Source: UBA6522 sp963664945 (lineage in GTDB: Bacteria; Pseudomonadota; Gammaproteobacteria; Steroidobacterales; Rariloculaceae). From it: a stretch of DNA of 64,000 nt. The DNA lies in NCBI GenBank assembly GCA_963664945.1, contig OY761822.1, positions 3,720,001 through 3,784,000 of the forward strand, written 5' to 3'. Shown in pieces: positions 58,526 through 64,000 of this stretch; positions within the stretch are counted from its first letter, which is position 1, and each line of letters opens with the position of its first letter. A program made the translations under genes and the position numbers. The notes under the pieces are model-generated. The model worked only from the letters and a program-made list of their open reading frames with translations, searched no databases and had not been told where the DNA came from.

Positions 58526-59539
58526 TTGACGATCGACCTGAGAAGCGACACGGTCACGAGACCGACCGATGCCATGCGGGCAGCCATGGCCGGCGCCGAT
58601 GTCGGAGACGATGTCTACGGCGAGGACCCAACGGTCAATCGGCTCGAGGCGTTGGCCGCGGAACTCCTCGGAACGGAAAGCGCGATCTTCTGTACCAGCG
58701 GTACCCAGAGCAATCTTCTGGCCTTGCTGGGTCACTGCGCGCGGGGCGACGAATACATCGTCGGTCAGCGCGCCCACAGCTACAAGTTCGAGGGAGGCGG
58801 CGCGGCATCGCTGGGGTCCATCCACCCTCAGCCGCTCGAACTTGGACCCGACGGCACGCTTGACCTCGACGAGGTCGCCGCCGCGGTCAAGCCCGACGAT
58901 GTGCACTTTCCTCGAACGACTCTGGTGTGCCTGGAAAATACGCAGGATGGCCACGTGCTGCCGCTCGACTACCTGCGGGCAGCCCGGAAGCTGACGAACG
59001 AACATGAACTTCGCATGCACCTGGACGGGGCGCGCATTTTCAATTCGGCGGTCAAACTCGGGGTTCCGGTTCGCGAAATCTCCCGGCGCTTCGACTCAAC
59101 GTCGTTCTGCCTGTCCAAGGGGCTCGGCGCACCCGTTGGCTCGTTGCTCTGCGGAAGCGACGGCCTGATTCGCGAAGCCCGGCGATGGCGCAAGACGCTG
59201 GGCGGCGGCATGCGCCAGGCCGGCGTGCTCGCGGCCGCGGGCCTCTATGCGCTCGAAAACAACGTCGACCGGCTGGAAGACGATCACGAGAACGCGGCCA
59301 GACTGGCCCGTGGACTGAGAGATATTGACGCACTCGATGTCGAACACACCGATACCCAGACGAACATGGTATTCGTCGACCCGGGCGAAATCGACACGGG
59401 TGAACTGACTGAATTTCTGCGGGGTCGAGGCATCCTGATTCGCGACAGAGACAAGCTTCGCCTCGTGACTCACCTGGACATCAGCGAGGGCGATATCCAA
59501 CGGGTTGTGGCCGCGTTCAAGGCGTACCTGGCGCGCTGA
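58526..59539 (+). CDS. ltaE: Low-specificity L-threonine aldolase
   Basis: A PLP enzyme of about 337 residues cleaving threonine to glycine and acetaldehyde. TTG at 58526 gives the family start (TIDLRSDTVTRPTDAMRAAM) with AGGA upstream; the ATG at 58472 would add 18 residues unlike relatives. Visible: DDVYGEDPTVNRLEAL, FCTSGTQSNLLAL, HLDGARIFNSAVKLG (Asp), PLP lysine in FCLSKGLGAPVGS, and WRKTLGGGMRQAG. It stands alone between the DUF2784 gene and a toxin-antitoxin pair. Confidence 0.93.
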   Translation: MTIDLRSDTVTRPTDAMRAAMAGADVGDDVYGEDPTVNRLEALAAELLGTESAIFCTSGTQSNLLALLGHCARGDEYIVGQRAHSYKFEGGGAASLGSIHPQPLELGPDGTLDLDEVAAAVKPDDVHFPRTTLVCLENTQDGHVLPLDYLRAARKLTNEHELRMHLDGARIFNSAVKLGVPVREISRRFDSTSFCLSKGLGAPVGSLLCGSDGLIREARRWRKTLGGGMRQAGVLAAAGLYALENNVDRLEDDHENAARLARGLRDIDALDVEHTDTQTNMVFVDPGEIDTGELTEFLRGRGILIRDRDKLRLVTHLDISEGDIQRVVAAFKAYLAR

Positions 59540-59650
59540 AAATTCATCTGGCGGCTTTATCGCCGGTGCGCTGACCCGGAGAGAAAATCTTGATTGTGTG
59601 TCACAATTGAATACACACTTGAGCATACATTTGATGACTGGAGGCGTGGT

Positions 59651-59938
59651 ATGGACTTTGTCAGCGTTCGCGAGTTGCGCACCCAATCTGCTGCCGTGTG
59701 GGATGCCTTGAGCAAGGAGAAGGACCTCGTCGTGACCTCGAACGGCAAGCCGATCGCCGTCCTGTCGGCGACAACTGCGCCGACGCTGGAGGCGTCGTTG
59801 GCAGCGCTTCGGCAAGCTCGCGCACAACTGGCGGTTGCGGCGATGCAGCAACGCGCTCAGGAAACCGGATCCGACAGACTGACGCTTGACGACGTCAACG
59901 CCGAGATCGAAGCCGTGCGGCGCCAGCGGCGCAAATGA
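59651..59938 (+). CDS. Phd/YefM-family antitoxin
   Basis: A 95-residue protein. The N-terminal Phd/YefM DNA-binding unit is VSVRELRTQSAAVWDALSKE followed by DLVVTSNGKPIAVLSAT; the C-terminal helical tail would cover the toxin. Its stop overlaps the start of a PIN toxin gene by 4 bp. ATG 59651 matches the family start (MDFVSVRELR). The pair should repress its own promoter; no operator was identified. Confidence 0.9.
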   Translation: MDFVSVRELRTQSAAVWDALSKEKDLVVTSNGKPIAVLSATTAPTLEASLAALRQARAQLAVAAMQQRAQETGSDRLTLDDVNAEIEAVRRQRRK

Positions 59939-60345
59939 GGGTCGTGATCGACGCCAACGTGCTCGTCTCCGGCCTGCTCTCACCGTTCGGTCCACCAGGG
60001 GTCATCGTTGGGCTGATAGCCGCAGGCAGGCTACGCCTCTGCTACGACGCGAGAATACTTGCCGAATACAACGACGTCTTGCGGCGCCCAGCATTCCCGT
60101 TTGCGGAAAAAGAGGTCACCGCGCTCATGGCGCAGATTCGCACTGGCGGAGAGCTTATCGCTGCCGAACCATTGCCAGTCCGGCTACCCGACCCCGACGA
60201 TGAGCCGTTCCTGGAAGTAGCCGCGTCGGCAATCGTTGAATTTCTTGTCACCGGCAACTTGAAGCACTTCCCCCACGAACGTCGCCAAGGCGTTCGCGTG
60301 GTGTCGCCGCGGGAGTTTCTGGACGTAGCCCTGCGGGCGACCTGA
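59935..60345 (+). CDS. PIN-domain toxin (type II toxin-antitoxin)
   Basis: A 136-residue PIN ribonuclease: VVIDANVLVSGLLSPFGPPG (first Asp), the Glu in LAEYNDVLRRPAF, and the closing acids in LPDPDDEPFLEVAASAIVEF, with LVTGNLKHFP typical of this toxin subgroup. All metal ligands expected are present. Translationally coupled to the Phd-like antitoxin upstream. It ends 3 bp before the tRNA-Arg gene on the other strand; tRNA 3' ends are common integration sites. Confidence 0.92.
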   Translation: MRVVIDANVLVSGLLSPFGPPGVIVGLIAAGRLRLCYDARILAEYNDVLRRPAFPFAEKEVTALMAQIRTGGELIAAEPLPVRLPDPDDEPFLEVAASAIVEFLVTGNLKHFPHERRQGVRVVSPREFLDVALRAT

Positions 60346-60348
60346 ATG

Positions 60349-60422
60349 CGCCCCGAAGAGGATTCGAACCTCTGACCTTCCGCTTAGGAGGCGGACGCTC
60401 TATCCTGCTGAGCTATCGGGGC
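60349..60422 (-). tRNA. tRNA-Arg (anticodon CCU)
   Basis: The complement folds fully: acceptor GCCCCGA/TCGGGGC, D-arm GCTC..GAGC, anticodon stem TCCGC-GCGGA with loop CTCCTAA, T-arm AGAGG-TTCGAAT-CCTCT. Discriminator G, and CCA is not encoded. The anticodon CCT reads the rare arginine codon AGG. Confidence 0.95.
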
Positions 60423-60456
60423 GATCGAAAAATGCCGCGTGATGATATCAGGCCGA

Positions 60457-61026
60457 TCAGAATCCTTCCGTGGATGTGAACAGCCCGACGCGAAGGTTGG
60501 TGGCCCGGTAGATTGTTCGCCCGTCCACGGTCATCGTTCCGTCGGCAAGGCCCATCACCAGCTCTCGCCTGATGAGCCGCTTCACTTCTATGTGATAGCG
60601 CACCAGGGTGCTGCTCGGAAGGACCTGTCCCTGGAACTTGACCTCACCGACGCCGAGAGCGCGGCCTCTGCCCGGCGAGCCGTTCCATGCCAGCCAGAAA
60701 CCAACCAGTTGCCACATGGCATCCAGACCCAGGCAGCCGGGCATCACCGGATCGCCCGTGAAATGACAGTCGAAGAACCAGAGGTCCCGAACCACATCCA
60801 GTTCGGCAACGATCTCGCCTTTCCTGAACTTGCCACCGGAATCGTCGATGTGGACGATACGGTCGAACATCAACATGTTGGGCAGGGGCAGCCGGGCGTT
60901 CTCCTGGCCGAAAATGCCGTCATTCCCGGAAATCAGGAGTTCCTCTCTGGAATAACTCGACTGTTGTGGCCAGCGACCGACCGCATTCACTTCGCTCACG
61001 CCAAAGATATCGCCTGTATCGAACAA
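60457..61026 (-). CDS. fabA: 3-hydroxydecanoyl-ACP dehydratase/isomerase
   Basis: A FabA of up to 189 residues. It shows SSYSREELLISGNDGIFG, PLPNMLMFDRIVHID, the active site with His in WFFDCHFTGDPVMPGCLGLD (Asp in the second half), GRALGVGEVKFQGQVLP and MGLADGTMTVDGRTIY. It makes the cis double bond of unsaturated fatty acids. The frame starts at TTG 61026, about 17 residues before the family start; GTG at 60990 may be the true one. The usual partner fabB is not in the window. Confidence 0.95.
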   Translation of the reverse strand: MFDTGDIFGVSEVNAVGRWPQQSSYSREELLISGNDGIFGQENARLPLPNMLMFDRIVHIDDSGGKFRKGEIVAELDVVRDLWFFDCHFTGDPVMPGCLGLDAMWQLVGFWLAWNGSPGRGRALGVGEVKFQGQVLPSSTLVRYHIEVKRLIRRELVMGLADGTMTVDGRTIYRATNLRVGLFTSTEGF

Positions 61027-61183
61027 CGGGGCGAGGATACGCGCATCCAGCCGAAATTACACGGAACCGCCGGGATGGGGCCGATATCGCTTAACCGGCA
61101 GGAACCGGGCAGCACGCGTCCGCCGCCTGGGCACCCACGTATAATCGCCGCCAGACAACAACACGAATCCTGGCGGCTCGATC

Positions 61184-62518
61184 ATGGACGTTCGCAACAC
61201 CATCGACGAAAGCCCGATCACGGCACTGCAGCTCCTCGTGATCGGACTGTGCTTCTTCATCAACATGCTGGACGGCATGGATGTGCTTGCGATCTCGCTG
61301 GCCGCGCCAGTGCTTTCTCAGGATTGGCAGATTCCGGCCACGCAACTTGGGCGTGTATTCAGCGCGGCGCTGTTCGGCATGGCGCTGGGTTCGATATTTC
61401 TCGCACCGCTGGCCGATCTGATCGGACGGCGGAAACTGATCATGCTCTGCCTGTCGGTCATCACGGTGGGCATGATCGCCACGGCATTTGCCCGGACCGT
61501 GCCCCAACTCTATGCGCTGCGGTTCGTCACAGGTCTGGGCGTAGGCGGGATCCTCGCCAGCATGGCCACGATGTCCGCCGAGTTTTCTCCGCGGCGCCGT
61601 CGCAACCTGCTGGTTACCTTTGTCCAGGCCGGCTATCCGGTAGGCGCCGCCGTCCTCGGAATCGTCGTCGTCGAGGGCAACATGCTGCCCTCCTTCGGCT
61701 GGCCGTCGGTCTTCCTGCTGGCCGGCCTGCTCACCGCGGGCGTGCTCCCCATGGTGGCGCTCTGGATGCCGGAATCGCTGGAGTTCCTGCTCAAACGGCA
61801 ACCCCCGGGGGCGCTGGAGAACGTCAACAGGATACTTCGGCGCATGGGCCACGACACCATCGACGAGTTGCCGGCGCTGCCGGAGAAGCAGGCGTCCCGC
61901 GGCGGTATGGCGGCGTTCGGGTCCGGTGTGGCAGCCCTGTTCTCAAGCGAACATCGGCGGTCCACATTGCTTCTGTGGGTGGCCTTCTTCATGGCATTCG
62001 GAACTCTCTATTTCCTGCTGAGCTGGGTACCGCAGCTCGGCCGTAACGCCGGGCTGCCGCTGGATCGCGCCATCTATGCCAGCGTGGTGCTGAACCTCAG
62101 CGCCTTCCTGGGCATGGTCTCCCTGGGGTATCTCGCCGACCGTTTCGGGCTGAAGCGCATCATCATTGCCTGGCTGGGGCTTGCTGCCGTATTCATGTGG
62201 GCTTTCCAGGTCTTCGCCGCACCGTTGATGATCATGGTGGCCATCGGCCTCATCGGCTTCACCATGGAAGGGGGGTTCATCGGCATCTACGTGGCCGCCG
62301 CGCGAATCTATCCCACGCTCATCCGCAACACCGGCGTTGGCTGGGCCATCGGCGCGGGCCGTACGGGCGCCATCATCGGACCGATCTTCGCGGGCTGGCT
62401 GGTGGCCCGGGGACTGGGCATGGGCGAGAGCTTTCGGGTGTTCGCGATCCCGCTGATCCTCGCCGCGGCCGCCATATTCCTCCTGCGGGCGAAGGAGCTG
62501 CTACCGGACCGGGGTTGA
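61184..62518 (+). CDS. MFS transporter, aromatic acid:H+ symporter type
   Basis: A 444-residue carrier with twelve helices. The signature LADLIGRRKLIM between helices 2 and 3, the N-terminal FFINMLDGMDVLAISLAAP (the DG..D motif of the AAHS family), WMPESLEFLLKRQP in the central loop and GYLADRFGLKRIII in the second half are all present. AAHS carriers take up benzoate-like acids or related organic anions; the substrate cannot be told. It is divergent from fabA with a 157-bp gap. Confidence 0.85.
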   Translation: MDVRNTIDESPITALQLLVIGLCFFINMLDGMDVLAISLAAPVLSQDWQIPATQLGRVFSAALFGMALGSIFLAPLADLIGRRKLIMLCLSVITVGMIATAFARTVPQLYALRFVTGLGVGGILASMATMSAEFSPRRRRNLLVTFVQAGYPVGAAVLGIVVVEGNMLPSFGWPSVFLLAGLLTAGVLPMVALWMPESLEFLLKRQPPGALENVNRILRRMGHDTIDELPALPEKQASRGGMAAFGSGVAALFSSEHRRSTLLLWVAFFMAFGTLYFLLSWVPQLGRNAGLPLDRAIYASVVLNLSAFLGMVSLGYLADRFGLKRIIIAWLGLAAVFMWAFQVFAAPLMIMVAIGLIGFTMEGGFIGIYVAAARIYPTLIRNTGVGWAIGAGRTGAIIGPIFAGWLVARGLGMGESFRVFAIPLILAAAAIFLLRAKELLPDRG

Positions 62519-62859
62519 TCCAGGCTCCGGGCCGCGATGGCGCCCGGCGCGGTCGATGCCCGAAGGCGCCACTGCCTGGCTCGGTCGATACACGGCGGCG
62601 GAGCCGCTCGCTCAGCCGGGTCCGCAGGCCTATCCAAAAGTCCCGGTCCGGTTGGTTCCGGTGAGGCTGAGCGATGGGTCCGACGGGGATGTGTGGCTGT
62701 AGCGGAGGGGTCGCCGGTCGGTCCAGGGCGGTGGGGAGGCGTTGAGCGGGTTTGCTCGGGGGTATGGGTTGGTGCCTGGGCGCTGAGTAGGCGCGGCGCG
62801 CACGGGGATGCCGCGGCGCGGCCGGGCGGTGCGCCGTCGGGGGTCCGCGGGGTGCCCGG
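62519..62859. other. Intergenic gap between MFS gene and ISAs1
   Basis: About 340 bp of very GC-rich sequence. It should contain the right or left terminus of the ISAs1 element whose transposase ends at 62860, but I found no inverted repeat because the other terminus lies beyond the window. Open frames here have no family features. Confidence 0.4.
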
Positions 62860-63990
62860 TCAGGGCGGCGCGGGGGTCAGGATGGCGTCGAGCGCATCCT
62901 GCGGGCGTGCGGCGTAGTGGCGGTTTGCCTGGGGGATGTAGTCGAAGTGGCCGATCGCGCGCACGATGGAGATCGCGGCGTTGCTGAGCGCCGCCAGGTT
63001 TTGCGGCAGATGCCCGGCCGCGGCGCGGCAGCGGTCCTCGTCGTAGCTGAAGTCGCGCACGTAGTGAACCCGGTTCTCCACTTCCCAGTGGCGGCGCACG
63101 ATGTTCAACAGTTCGTCGGGTCCGGCCTCCTCGACGCCGAGCGAGGTGAGCCCGTAGGCGATCTCGCGGGTGCTTTCCCCGGTCTTGACCACGACGCGCT
63201 CGCGCTGCACGCGCAGCGCCTGACGGCGTGCGGGCAGATCGCACCGCCCGTCCCACTTGGCGGGCGTGAGGTCGAAGGCCGCGCAGCGGCGGGTCTCCAG
63301 CCGCCCATGGGCCTTGTGCAGCGCCTCGGCGCTCCAGCGCGCCTGGCTCCAGTCGATGTCCGCCAGGTCCTCGCGAATGCTCGGCTGGTTGCCCTTCACG
63401 GCGGTGATCGCGTAGTCGGCCTTGCACTCCTCCACCAAGCAGCGCGCCGTGTCGTGTTGGGCGTGGATGGCGTCGAGCGTGACGACGCGCCCGGCGAGGT
63501 CCAGTTGCCGCGCCAGTTCGCGCACCGCCGGGATCTCGTTGCTTTTGGCGCCGATGCGCACCTGCCCGAGCACCAGGCCGCTGCCGTGCTCCACCGCGGC
63601 CACCATCATCTGGCGTTCGCCCTCGGTCCGCCTGGAGGCGCCGCGCACGTCCTTGCCGTCCATGGCCACCGGCGCAAGCCCGGCATGCTGGGCGCTCCAG
63701 GCGCGCAGCGCCCGATCCAGAGTGTCCGGCGGCAGCTTCGAGAGGATGTAATGGAAGGTCGAGGCAGCGGGCACTGTGTAGCACTGGCGCGTCGGGCTGA
63801 AGAACCCGCCCACCGCACGGCGCTGCGCCTCGTCGAGCCGGGCGGCGAACTCCCCGAACGCGCTCACGCCGCGATACCCGGCCAGGCGCGCCGCGATCAT
63901 GATCGTCAGGTAGCTCGCCAAGCTGTAGCGCTGCCCGCGCCGTTTGCGAAAATCCTCCATCTCCCCGAGAAAGTCGTGAAGACTGCGCAA
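62860..63990 (-). CDS. ISAs1-family transposase
   Basis: A transposase of 376 or more residues: LHDFLGEMEDFRKRRGQRY and ARLAGYRGVSAFGEFA at the N-terminus, catalytic AMDGKDVRGA, VTLDAIHAQ and AITAVKGNQPS, and the family end HWEVENRVHYVRDFSYDEDR. TTG at 63990 is the formal start; the protein may begin beyond the window edge. All catalytic residues are intact, so the copy may be active. Confidence 0.92.
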   Translation of the reverse strand: MRSLHDFLGEMEDFRKRRGQRYSLASYLTIMIAARLAGYRGVSAFGEFAARLDEAQRRAVGGFFSPTRQCYTVPAASTFHYILSKLPPDTLDRALRAWSAQHAGLAPVAMDGKDVRGASRRTEGERQMMVAAVEHGSGLVLGQVRIGAKSNEIPAVRELARQLDLAGRVVTLDAIHAQHDTARCLVEECKADYAITAVKGNQPSIREDLADIDWSQARWSAEALHKAHGRLETRRCAAFDLTPAKWDGRCDLPARRQALRVQRERVVVKTGESTREIAYGLTSLGVEEAGPDELLNIVRRHWEVENRVHYVRDFSYDEDRCRAAAGHLPQNLAALSNAAISIVRAIGHFDYIPQANRHYAARPQDALDAILTPAPP

Positions 63991-64000
63991 TTGCCCCGCC

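Overview
The window is GC-rich and codon-dense. It looks like a chromosomal piece of a gammaproteobacterium, probably an uncultivated marine or host-associated one. The main evidence is the order yebC-ruvC-ruvA-ruvB-ybgC-tolQ-tolR-tolA-tolB-pal-cpoB-queE-queC, FabA, TonB-dependent uptake, and many periplasmic c-type cytochrome and PQQ enzymes. The lineage is inferred from gene content only; no rRNA gene is present.

Layout. 1-2950: mobile-element graveyard with IS66 scraps, the 3' end of a group II intron and an IS1634 transposase. 3006-8592: MetE-like methyltransferase, SEC-C protein, and a TonB receptor divergent from a MarR regulator, with two matching palindromes between them. 8608-13117: orphan FtsX-type permease, FG-GAP beta-propeller protein and DUF6152 protein. 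13319-18093: diheme cytochrome, ECF-like sigma factor, then a dockerin-like membrane protein, a cohesin-like secreted protein and a VIT/VWA lipoprotein. 18129-19955: cytochrome c plus PQQ-type sugar dehydrogenase. 20101-21290: an intact IS630 element. 21290-28596: a three-gene restriction-modification/defence locus. It combines a nuclease-helicase-m6A methylase giant, a MORC/MutL-like GHKL ATPase with a PD-(D/E)XK end that is broken by a 13-bp duplication, and an m5C methylase. 28939-35814: split XdhC, a second DUF6152 protein, YceI, a quinohemoprotein dehydrogenase and a phosphatase-like protein. 35919-45793: tRNA-Lys, queuosine genes, Tol-Pal and RuvABC. 46324-47430: accessory island with a HEPN/MNT toxin-antitoxin pair. 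47486-53387: 2-oxoglutarate dehydrogenase complex (lpd, sucB, sucA). 53448-64000: cytochrome c, envelope proteins, DUF1643 and DUF4397 proteins, threonine aldolase, Phd/PIN toxin-antitoxin, tRNA-Arg, fabA, an MFS carrier and an ISAs1 transposase at the edge.

Two themes cut across the regions. First, short tandem or near-tandem duplications are unusually common. They occur in SucA, SucB, TolA, YbgC, the GHKL ATPase, the cytochrome at 53.4-54.0 kb and several gene ends. Second, two small non-coding repeat families appear. One is a pair of MITE-like elements with related CAGCAATTC-type ends and 9-bp target duplications. The other is a pair of hairpins with an identical AATGCCGTATC core near transcript ends. 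The strongest candidates for new biology are the restriction/MORC locus and the sigma-dockerin-cohesin-VIT/VWA cluster.
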